Positions 9,701-18,400 of a DNA stretch of 64,000 nucleotides are shown in pieces. The notes beneath the pieces are model-generated. The model saw only the letters and a list, made by a program, of their open reading frames with translations, did no database searches and was not told the origin of the DNA. Source of the DNA: UBA2040 sp041751955 (GTDB lineage: Bacteria > Bacteroidota > Bacteroidia > Flavobacteriales_D > Crocinitomicaceae); NCBI GenBank assembly GCA_041751955.1, contig JBGSIB010000073.1, forward strand, positions 1-64,000. The letters are read 5' to 3'. Every line of letters begins with the position of its first letter. The first letter of the stretch is position 1. The position numbers and the translations under genes are program-made.

Positions 9701-12700
9701 TCCTTTCGTTTTCCAAAGCTTTAATAATAGACTGATTAATTTCTATTGATTTTTTTGCTTTCTCAAGGTCCGTTAACTGATTATTCCGTTCGATGGATTG
9801 TAAATCGCTTGTAAGTTTATCAGCAACACGTTTCAATAATTCTCCTTCGGTCTCAGGAGCAGAAACAAGGCTTATTGTATTTTTATTTATATCATTTTTA
9901 GTCGCTGTTTCCAATCGCTCAATGGCTTTTATTTTAGACGCATCAGCCGATTTATCTAGCTTGTTCTTAGCCAAGGTCAGAGATTGAATAAGCTCTTGAT
10001 CGAGAGTCAATTCTTCTTGTATTTCGGTGGTCGTTTTATTGCCAATTGTCACCAATCTCGTTTTCTCTCTTTCGTAACTAGGTGAAACTTCGCGTAAAAT
10101 GGCTTTTTCTTGTTCAAGAATACTTAGTTGTTCGAACTTATTCACAGGATTCGTTTCGGGTTCTGTAAACGCCAAACTTTCTAATCGTTCTATTTCCTTT
10201 TTATTCTCTGCAATTTCATTCCGCTTTGAGCTTATCACCGATTCAATTTCAGTTACTTTCTCCTTCAAACTTGATACTTGTGGATTATCATTACCAAGTC
10301 TATTGAATTTAACCTTCTCCTGTTCTAAGTTTTTGATAAGCGCCTGATCTAACGACACCATTTGTTTTAATTTTTCGACAGGACTTATTTCGGAATTGTT
10401 TTCCAAAGCTGTTTGCTGAGCTACAATGTTCTTGGCAATTCGACTCACTAATTGCTTCTCTGTTTCTGGCAATGCCAATAAATTCATTTGGTTGTTCGCT
10501 AGAGAAGATTGTATATCTGCCTCTATCCTTTCTATCGCTGCAATTTCCGCAGATTGAGTTTGCGGATCAAGTTTCGATTTTTCTTCTGTCAATTTTCTTT
10601 GTGCTGATTTGTCCAAAGCAATATATTCCATTGCTTTTTCCTCTTCGGATTTGTTACTTTCCTGAATTTTCGATTTATCCTCTTCGTAGTTCCAATTCAG
10701 TTGTTCTTGAATTACCTTTTCTTGCTCAGTTTTGGATAACTTTTCGAAAGTATTCAATGGAGGATCAGGTTGACTATTTATACTAGCGAGTTCAGTATTT
10801 ATTTCTTTTATTCTATTTTCTCTCGACGCGAGTAATTGCGATTTTTCTTGAATTAATTCATCGATTTGCGCCGCTTTTATCTCCAAACTTTCTACCTCAG
10901 GATGCTCTTCGATTAGTGCGGAAAGTTTTGCTTTCTCTCTTGATAAAACTTCTATCAATGCATCATCAAGGGCAACTTGACTTTTTGTCCGTTCCAATTC
11001 GTTCAGCGAAGAATTTTCTAATTGCGCCAATTCTTCGGAATAATCTTCATCTAATCGATTGATTAATTGATCTCTCGTTTCATCAACAGCCAAAAGATTT
11101 AGTTCATTCTCGGCAATATCTAATCTGGTCTTTTCTTCCAAACGTTCAACTACTATAATTTTGGTTGCATCCGTTTGTGGATTCAATTTGGATTTTTCTT
11201 GCCCCAATTGAGCTAACATAGCTTTGTCGAGTTTCAATTCTGTTTCGACATCCGTTTTCCTGTTTGAACCGATTGATTTTAAAGATTCTTTTTGACTTGA
11301 ATAGTCAGTGTTTATATCGGCAATGACCTGTTTTTCTTGATCTTCATAGCTCAGTTGGTCAAAAGAATTAACCGGATTTGTAGCAATCTGATTATTTAAC
11401 TCACTAATCTTTGTTTCGTTCTGAGCAATATCAGCAGTCGCGTCGTTGATTAATCTTTTCGTTGCTGTTATTTCTGCTGACTCTGTTTTTGGATCGAAAT
11501 TATCCAAATTGGAAGTTAGCTTTTCGAGCATCAATCTATCCAAAGCTAATTCTGTTTCAAAAGAACCCAAATTCCGATTTTCAAGCTCACTGAATGTTTC
11601 TTTTTGAGCGACATAAGACTGATTCAATTGATTCAGTATTGTTTGATCTTGTTCTTTGGGAGAAAGTTTTGAGAAAGCTGAAACGATTGGCGTATTGCTC
11701 GCTAATTCCTGTAATCTAGTTATCTCGTTATTTCTTGTAGCTAGGTCAGCGGATTTATCGTTTTGCAATTGAGACAAAAGTGACATTTCTTTATCGACTT
11801 GTGCTTTTTTGTTCGGATTGACCTTTAATTCTTGTGTAATCTCTCCTTTGCGTTTCTCTATTTTCGTTATTAAACCGGCATCATGCTCAGCTAAAGCTCG
11901 AAGTTGAGCAACTTTATCTTGATTGGTGTCTTCATTGATATGCTTTTCAACTTCGACGAAGGTATTATCCAATTCCTGAAGAACGGAGTTTGGAGTCATG
12001 TTTTGCGCAATTTCTTTAGAGCGCTCTTGCTCAAAGGTATTGTTGTAGGCCGTTAAATTTGCTTCTGCTTTTGCTACAAGTTTGTTCAAACTAGCCCTCT
12101 CCTCTTGGAAAGCAGCGTTGTTAGGATCTTGCTGTATTTTTTGACTTAAAGTATTGATTTGATCGGTTAATAAGCTTTTATTCTCCTTTTCTAAATTCGC
12201 TAACTGATTTGCTTTATCCTTCGTGGTAAGGTTAGCGTTGTTTTCTAAACTCGCTTTTAAATCTTTGTATTGAGGATTTGCCGCAACTAACAATTCATCT
12301 GAAGTTCTGGCTTGAACCGTTTGCTCTGTAAGCACAATATTACCATTTTCAACATCGCGAATAACTTCGGCTAGATAATCAGCCTCCTTATTTTCTGGTG
12401 CCTTTTTAAGTTCTTCCCAGTGAATTGATGCCAACTGCATTAGCACAACTTCCTTCGGTAAAGGCTTGTTATCCAGCTCATTGAATTCAGAAAGTTCATC
12501 TGTCAAGAATTCTTTTTCTAAACGTTTGTTTTTAACGGTTTCTTCAATGTTTCTAATTTCATTGTGAATGACAACTAAGTCTTTTTTCTTCAATTCAATA
12601 TTTTTCTTGGTCTCTTCCGGATTTTCCGCCTTTCCTTCCAACAAGAATCTTTCGAGATAATCGATATTGTTTCTGAGGTCTTTGCTTGAAGTTTCATAGT

Positions 12701-14714
12701 TGAACCTTCTCGAGTTTAACTCCGTCAACTCTTTGTTGAGATTATTGATTTGAAATGTTGTTGTCGTTTGGTAATCATCAACAGTATCCGTCATAGCTGA
12801 TTTCACCACAACTTTATTCTGTGCGATGAGCTGCAATGCTTCAGCATTTTTGTCTTCTTTTAGCAATTTTTGAAGCTCCGCCCCTTTTTTCTCCCAATCT
12901 GCGGCGCGCTCTTTTTGATCCTGATACAAGACAAGATTTTCCTGAACCTTTTTGTTTATTTCTATTAAGTCTTCAATTTTATCTTCAGATTCAGCTTTTT
13001 GCGCCAAGAGTTCTTTGGACTCCATCAACAAATTTTGTTTTGTCATTGAATTATTCTGTGCATCTCGATAGCTTTTTGCATTTTCAGCAAGCTTTGAATT
13101 GATTTCATTAATTATTTTAAGTTCTGCTTCAATTTGAAAAGCTGCCTTTTTTTCTATATCTCCAGCCTCATTTTCCATCTTACGGATTGCTCTTGCTTTG
13201 CCCTCCATTTCGTTGGCAATCTCTGTCAAGGTATAATCTTCAGCACCAACTTCAGCCAATATTTTATCGTTTTCCTTGATACTTTTTAGACTATTCACAT
13301 CAAATTTATCAGCGTTTGGATCAAGTGTCGCTTTACCCGCAAATACTGATGCCAAGACTTCATCTTTATCTAAAACTGCTTCATCAAACCGATCCAATAC
13401 ACGCACGACCTCTTTTCCGTCTTCCATGAAATGCATGAAACTTTGTCTCACTGGTTTGATATCTCTTTTGGACGGTACATTCACGTTAGCGAAAAAAACT
13501 TCTTCCGAACCCTCCATGCGCATTTTGTATTTGTACTGACCACTTTGGGGGAAAGTCAAGATAATCTGACCATCGCTATTTGAGGCAAAAGTTCCAATAA
13601 GGTCACCGTCAGGATTTTCCACATCAACTGTAAGTTTCTTTAGTTTAGGGCTTATTTTTGATTCGTATCGTCCAGCGATGATACTGAGTTGAGAAGGTAG
13701 TTTGTCGACTCTAATTTTGTACACGTATAGTTTGCCCACCTCACTTTGACGAGCAGAAGCAAAATAACCGTTTTCGTTTTTTGCATCTACCAGAAAAAAA
13801 ATGTCATCATCTGGCGATGAAACAGCAAAATCCATATTTTCTGGTTCACCAAACGAATCAGTATCTTGGTCGTATTCACTTCTAAAAACGTCATAACCTC
13901 CCATTGAATTATGTCCCTTGGAACTGAAATACAAATATTTTCCATCTGGACTTCTGTAGCAAAAATCTTCGTCGTATTTGGTATTAACTTTCCCTTTTAC
14001 CAATTCTGCTTCTCCCCAGCCACCAGCAGGTTCACGTCGCTTACGGTATATTTGTTTTCCATCAATTTCTGATTCTCCATAGGAAGAATAGTAAATTTCG
14101 CTGGCGTTTTTCGGAAAATAAATCAGTGGAATATGGCCTTTTTTCTTGTCTAATTTTGATTGATATTCAGCCGTTACAGTGATTGAGCCACCCAGCTCCT
14201 TCATGTCATATAAACGGAAAAACTTATCAGATTCAATTTCTTTTTTGTCGAAAACAATCATTTCTGAATAGTTCATCAAAAGTCGTCGTCCATTTTGACA
14301 AGTTTCGACGAGACGAGCGATTTGGTATACTTCAGCTTCTTTTGGCCCACTAAGACTAGCAAATTTCTCATAACTTCTTACAGCATCATTGAACAAGTAA
14401 TTGAGATGATAAGCTCTGCCTAAAAAGAAAAAAGCCAATGGGTCAATTGGCGGATTATCTGTGGCAAATTTTAAGTACCGCAAAGCATCTTGTTTTTTAT
14501 CTGCATTGAACAAAAGACATGTGCCGTATCTGTAATTATATTCACTGTTTTTGGGCGAAAGGGAAAGTAGCCTTAGATATAAAGGTGTTGCTTCAACATA
14601 CTTTTCGTTTTTGAAAAGCTTGTTGGCTTGGTCCACTATTTCTGCTTCTGTTTGAGCGTAAAACGACAAACAAAAAAGCATAGCGACCATCAAATGGCCC
14701 ATTTTCTTTATCAT
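6768..14714 (-). CDS. Giant exported TPR/PD40/coiled-coil protein with two SPOR-like modules
   Basis: The protein has 2,648 residues from ATG 14714. The frame opens further upstream at 14771, but MIKKMGHLMVAMLFCLSFYAQ at 14714 is a clean signal peptide. Domains in order: TPR-type helices (about 25-150); PD40/WD40-like beta-propeller blades (about 195-330, with YRSPDGKYLYFSSKG); a small beta-sandwich (about 365-400); a very long Glu/Lys/Asn-rich coiled coil (about 470-2170) with an internal repeat of about 203 residues; two related SPOR-like modules (about 2240-2330, YRVQVGAFSKPV; about 2370-2455, YTVQLGVYNKPV); and a novel C-terminal region of about 190 residues. TPR plus PD40 recalls T9SS/gliding protein PorE, but no OmpA domain is present. 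SPOR modules often bind denuded peptidoglycan, so a cell-envelope scaffold is the best guess. It follows plsY by 53 bp. Confidence 0.85.
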   Translation of the reverse strand: MIKKMGHLMVAMLFCLSFYAQTEAEIVDQANKLFKNEKYVEATPLYLRLLSLSPKNSEYNYRYGTCLLFNADKKQDALRYLKFATDNPPIDPLAFFFLGRAYHLNYLFNDAVRSYEKFASLSGPKEAEVYQIARLVETCQNGRRLLMNYSEMIVFDKKEIESDKFFRLYDMKELGGSITVTAEYQSKLDKKKGHIPLIYFPKNASEIYYSSYGESEIDGKQIYRKRREPAGGWGEAELVKGKVNTKYDEDFCYRSPDGKYLYFSSKGHNSMGGYDVFRSEYDQDTDSFGEPENMDFAVSSPDDDIFFLVDAKNENGYFASARQSEVGKLYVYKIRVDKLPSQLSIIAGRYESKISPKLKKLTVDVENPDGDLIGTFASNSDGQIILTFPQSGQYKYKMRMEGSEEVFFANVNVPSKRDIKPVRQSFMHFMEDGKEVVRVLDRFDEAVLDKDEVLASVFAGKATLDPNADKFDVNSLKSIKENDKILAEVGAEDYTLTEIANEMEGKARAIRKMENEAGDIEKKAAFQIEAELKIINEINSKLAENAKSYRDAQNNSMTKQNLLMESKELLAQKAESEDKIEDLIEINKKVQENLVLYQDQKERAADWEKKGAELQKLLKEDKNAEALQLIAQNKVVVKSAMTDTVDDYQTTTTFQINNLNKELTELNSRRFNYETSSKDLRNNIDYLERFLLEGKAENPEETKKNIELKKKDLVVIHNEIRNIEETVKNKRLEKEFLTDELSEFNELDNKPLPKEVVLMQLASIHWEELKKAPENKEADYLAEVIRDVENGNIVLTEQTVQARTSDELLVAANPQYKDLKASLENNANLTTKDKANQLANLEKENKSLLTDQINTLSQKIQQDPNNAAFQEERASLNKLVAKAEANLTAYNNTFEQERSKEIAQNMTPNSVLQELDNTFVEVEKHINEDTNQDKVAQLRALAEHDAGLITKIEKRKGEITQELKVNPNKKAQVDKEMSLLSQLQNDKSADLATRNNEITRLQELASNTPIVSAFSKLSPKEQDQTILNQLNQSYVAQKETFSELENRNLGSFETELALDRLMLEKLTSNLDNFDPKTESAEITATKRLINDATADIAQNETKISELNNQIATNPVNSFDQLSYEDQEKQVIADINTDYSSQKESLKSIGSNRKTDVETELKLDKAMLAQLGQEKSKLNPQTDATKIIVVERLEEKTRLDIAENELNLLAVDETRDQLINRLDEDYSEELAQLENSSLNELERTKSQVALDDALIEVLSREKAKLSALIEEHPEVESLEIKAAQIDELIQEKSQLLASRENRIKEINTELASINSQPDPPLNTFEKLSKTEQEKVIQEQLNWNYEEDKSKIQESNKSEEEKAMEYIALDKSAQRKLTEEKSKLDPQTQSAEIAAIERIEADIQSSLANNQMNLLALPETEKQLVSRIAKNIVAQQTALENNSEISPVEKLKQMVSLDQALIKNLEQEKVKFNRLGNDNPQVSSLKEKVTEIESVISSKRNEIAENKKEIERLESLAFTEPETNPVNKFEQLSILEQEKAILREVSPSYEREKTRLVTIGNKTTTEIQEELTLDQELIQSLTLAKNKLDKSADASKIKAIERLETATKNDINKNTISLVSAPETEGELLKRVADKLTSDLQSIERNNQLTDLEKAKKSIEINQSIIKALENERKKVTTLSSANPSNENLTKKVFEISQALTKKEADIAILEKEVETLNAQAVTAISGEQSTKIYKTVDALRNEFLGDGQDEIMISEETTAEGLQKQLDALEKYEVELQTLDSKYQFLETNNGENFQEERSVIAEELATVQRKKRIARITIGDIEREVVENNSKVEDNASEVISAKYDNPALQKIVDEENQLRESLNEEVSMKESRKIEKKLIEVIDQRIAKENDITESIVRETKKENDEKLELLKSLESKTVTERLQLELAESKVEELNQESKDLEQKAKKAKSPVEEAELLSQAMAKQQEASDLLEMSYVDTKIDRLTKGKINTLMTNSELEARRKYLLIEESNHTAKINTLDEQLKNTTSSKEEDKLLEERKDLVEKRTQINDQIAKVDKKISQAPTKATATLPKDSKEKEISYLEERKIAEGKTYKELSTAYYDAQFLEKEIELQLIAIDREKSEAMKLVEESMTDPSEEIDELIANKVEIIQQKEARIIELKAQLAKRQMDIKNLMPKDPKEAALVNNLLARGVDPMSKSDAVGYVPIPEDGFAINTTNTKPKETAKPIQAESEMPSGLMYRVQVGAFSKPVAESVFNEFTPVSAEKRSNGIIVYMAGYFEGNSKAYDAQKSIRNIGYSDAFVVAYCGGKRITLAEAKRLEETNACTPIQINELAIQAPAPKDTTKIMITELDYYKGIGAAQAFPVETKKGLFYTVQLGVYNKPVSKATLKEMSPLITKRLPNGQIRYSAGVYVSIEEALPKRKQAFDKGISDAYITAYYNGERISLAEAEKLLQENGTAVIEKTAIGVVKDVESRLDSEKKLNAENQKNIAKTLQEGVNLQLVSKKQFDEFPRDILNRFNSHASFYYDINDKRIKSNLYKKLEDIPQIYFLRNELDTIYVSDQTRLDNVKKKDLRNVVFEISSTQLDGDLTDLLLRLNYRKEFVQEGSVIKVILHEVPTGKVQDISDRLRTLKIRSEVQDPALRK

Positions 14715-14767
14715 GCCAGTTACTGGTAGTTGAATACTGTACAATGAGGTGAAAATTTGGTTCAAAC

Positions 14768-15400
14768 TCAATCTTTTTTCTTGAACAGAGGCATTTTTGA
14801 TTCTGTTCGGTTAAGCAATCTTGTAATGTTCTTTCGATGGGCGAAAATGACAGCGACACTCAATACGATACTGAACAAAATCAAATTCAACGAATCAACA
14901 TGAAATCGAAAACGCAGGAGAAAAGGGAATACAATTGCAGCACTAATAGCACCTAAAGAAACGTAAGAGCTAACGAGATAAATAACGAGAAAAAGACCCA
15001 TTGCAATGATGGCGGCCGGCGGATGCAAACCAATGATGATTCCGAGAGATGTCGCAACTCCTTTTCCACCATTGAAATTGGAAAAAATTGGAAAAACATG
15101 ACCTAAAACACAGGTCAAAGAACTGATAAGCTGAACGTTTACAAGCATATCAGTTCCCAATCGGTCGGGCATAAAAATGAGCGGTAGCAAGGACGCAATC
15201 AGGCCTTTAGTCACATCGATGGATAAAACGACAATTCCAGCTTTTTGTCCCAAAATTCGAAAAGTATTGGTGGCGCCTGCGTTCTTACTACCATAATTGC
15301 GTACATCAATCCCGTACCAACTCTTTCCCACCCATACGGCCGTAGGAATTGACCCCAAGAAATAACCGATTAACGGATATAAAACAAAATTCCAAATCAT
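14768..15400 (-). CDS. plsY: Acyl-phosphate:glycerol-3-phosphate acyltransferase
   Basis: The protein has 210 residues and is an integral membrane protein with about five to six helices. The three PlsY motifs are visible: GSIPTAVWVGK near the N-terminus, GSKNAGATNTFR (glycerol-3-phosphate/acyl-phosphate site), and GHVFPIFSNFNGGKGVAT in the middle. It makes lysophosphatidic acid from acyl-phosphate and glycerol-3-phosphate, the first step of phospholipid synthesis in bacteria lacking PlsB. It follows the 1,546-residue gene by 3 bp and precedes the giant coiled-coil gene, placing lipid synthesis inside an envelope-protein operon. The length is usual for the family. Confidence 0.95.
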   Translation of the reverse strand: MIWNFVLYPLIGYFLGSIPTAVWVGKSWYGIDVRNYGSKNAGATNTFRILGQKAGIVVLSIDVTKGLIASLLPLIFMPDRLGTDMLVNVQLISSLTCVLGHVFPIFSNFNGGKGVATSLGIIIGLHPPAAIIAMGLFLVIYLVSSYVSLGAISAAIVFPFLLRFRFHVDSLNLILFSIVLSVAVIFAHRKNITRLLNRTESKMPLFKKKD

Positions 15401-15403
15401 ATA

Positions 15404-18400
15404 TTATTCTTCCTCCTTTCCTAGAAGTCTTAAAAACCTTTTCAAATAAGGGTTCGAACCAGCTGGTATAAACTCATAGTTGAAGTTTTTAGACTTCTTC
15501 TTGTCATCTTTTAATTCTTCAATGGCGACTTTAAAATCAACATCGCTAGACATGATGCGTAGCTCACCATCTTTTTTAACCATTGTATAATCCCAGAAAT
15601 TCGTTGAACCTCCAGTTACAGAGAACAAGATAGTGAATTTATCACTTTGTGCCCCACTATAAGTTTTCAAGAAAAAGGATTCCATATCAACAATTTTGAA
15701 AACTGCCTTATCAAAAACATTGACTAAAACGGCTGAGTTATCGGCTGAAACCAAGCCTCGCTCTTGCATTCTATCGGTATCAAAACTCACCAATTTTACG
15801 CCCGTAAAGGTGATTCCATTAGAAAGTTCGCTTGGTAGTTTTTTTACTTCACCTTTTATGAGATAGTCCGATTTGAATTTATCTGCTACTTTAGCGTCAG
15901 AAGACCATTCACGCAAGGTTTGTTCCAGATTGGTTTCTTCAATATCCATAAAAGGAATACCAGGAACCAATTGCATACGAGCAGCCAATTCCTCAAAGGG
16001 TTTTTTCTCCAATTCCATTTTGAAATTCAAGGTTAAGTCAAGACTCGTTTTACCCGTATTTTGATCGTAAGAAGCATCACCAAACGCTTTCACTTCAGCT
16101 TGACCAAAATCCATTCCTAGGTTAATTAGTCCGTTACCTTTCATAGAACAAGTTTCAGAATTTAAGGTGATGATATTTCCTTTTTCCGTTGGATTCAAAA
16201 ACTTATCTTTTGGTCCAATTTGGAATTCCTTTGAAGCTTCGTCATATTGTAAAACACCGCTTGCAGTGATAACAATAGGATCATTTTTATCAGCGATAGA
16301 CGACAAAAATGTTGGATAAATTCTGATGCTATCCGTTGCACGTGCATCCCGCCAAACAAGTCCTGCAGAAATACGTTCACCATCCAAGTTTTTCATTTCT
16401 CCTGAAACTGGAATTTGAATAGCTGTCGGGTCGATTTCTGTATCGAAAGCCAACCAATTTCGCTCGAATTTCGCACAGTTATGGTTTAACTTTGTAGCTC
16501 CTTTGTATTGAACCAATGGAGTTGCCGCTCGCACTATAAGTTGACCGTAATAATCAAATTTTTCGCTCAAATGAAAACCTTGATCTTTAGCAATTTCTCC
16601 TGTTGCAACAGTTTGATACGAAGTATCTAAACCAATTTTAGACATTTTGACAAAAGTCAAAGTTCCCTTCGAATCAAAATACGGATAATCTCCGACTGCT
16701 TCGTATGCTCTTCGTCCTGTTATTTCTACTTTTGCCTTAACAAAAGTATGGTATTTCGTGATGTAATTGGCAACGATTTTTGCGTCTGGAATAGGATCGA
16801 TTTTTGCTTTTTTACGAATCGTTAGTTTTTTATCACTTGGCGAAATACGTGCATCCGCTATGTCAATGAAATCTATGTCATCGCAATAAATTACTTTTTC
16901 CTTGATGGAATATGTTGCTTTTGGGGCTTTGAAACTTAACGAATCCTGCTTCTTGTTCACCGAGAAAAAATTTGGTGTGGCCAAATCCATGCCTGCATCA
17001 AATGAAATATCTTTTTCTTTGTTGCTTTCCATATCAATTTTATCTTGGTCCATGTACCAGTTGAATATGTCCATTTTACAGATATATTCATTAATTGGAA
17101 ATGCAACTGTTGATGAACCACCATTGGAAACGAAGACCCCTTTTCTATCGTTAAAAGATATTTTTGCGGCAACGTTGTCCGTTTTAAAGGTTATTTTATC
17201 CTCATCTTCCTCTTTATTGGTGTTTCGTAGATTGAAGTTGGTTGTATCTCCTGTAATTTCGCGCGCTTTGTACCCAAAATCTTTTGATACCAATGTTGCC
17301 GTTAGGAAATTCATGAGTCCTTCTCCTCGCATACCTTTAGGTGTCAAATAGGCTGTGCCTTTTAATATGGCTTGACCTTCAAAAAAGTCCAGATCACCTT
17401 TCTCAGTAGATTTTGCTTTTAACAAATTCAAACTCGGTACGTACGTAATGAAAACATCTTGACCTTTGACAGCAGGAAATTGAATGCCAGTCAACACTTC
17501 TTTATTTACAAAATTAGCGTAGCCAATGGTACTGTCTGGAAGAAATGCAAGCGCTTTAGATTCGGAGGTTGAACTCAAAAAATTAATCGTTCCTGCACCC
17601 TGTAAACCAGAATTAGATAGAACAATTTTATTGTTGTAATTAGCGCTTGTTCCATAAAATGAATAACCATTTCCGTCCAACTTTTTGGAAAAACCAAGCG
17701 AATAATCTGGCATAATTTTCAATTTCTCTCGGAATTTCGGAAATATCCCCGCTGATGTCAATTCTCCATCAAGGCGAAAAGATTTTTCAGCAAAATTGTC
17801 TAAGCTATCTCGAACAAAAGGGTCGACTGTAAAGAAAAAACGGGTGCTATCATAAGCCCCGCGATATATGTTTTCACCGTTGTAGTATACTTTGGAGGAT
17901 TTTGTAGAACTTAATTTAGGATATCCTTTGATTGTTTTATCTTTCCCTGATCGATTGTTCGGTTCATCAACCAACAATTCCCCAACAATTCCATGAATTT
18001 TTGAACTCAATGTAATCGAACGATTTCCATCTGCTTCTGACATTGGTTTTACGCTAAAATTTGTATTGTTTGTTTTGGTAAGATTGAATTTGAATTCATT
18101 GTATCGAAAATCTGAAAGTTCAGCATCAATTTCTAATTTTCCTGCATTAATATATCCTTTGAAATCAAAATCTCTATTCTTCTTTACCGTTACATCATAC
18201 TCTTTTGGAAAAATGGTCACATTTTGGGTTTCTGATATTGTAATCTCATCCACTGCCAACAAATGCAAGTCCATCGTTTTTAAATCCAATTGACCAAAAT
18301 TGGTCATCCTGCTTCTTTGTCCATTTATCGTATTGTAATTGTCTTGCACAGCTTGCAGAAATGGATCCTTAGCAATTTCTTCTGGAGAAAATTTCACCAA

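Noticed and set aside
8217..13539. Many plus-strand open frames inside the giant minus-strand gene
   Set aside because: They are antisense shadows with no recognisable domains, and the minus-strand frame has clear protein structure throughout.
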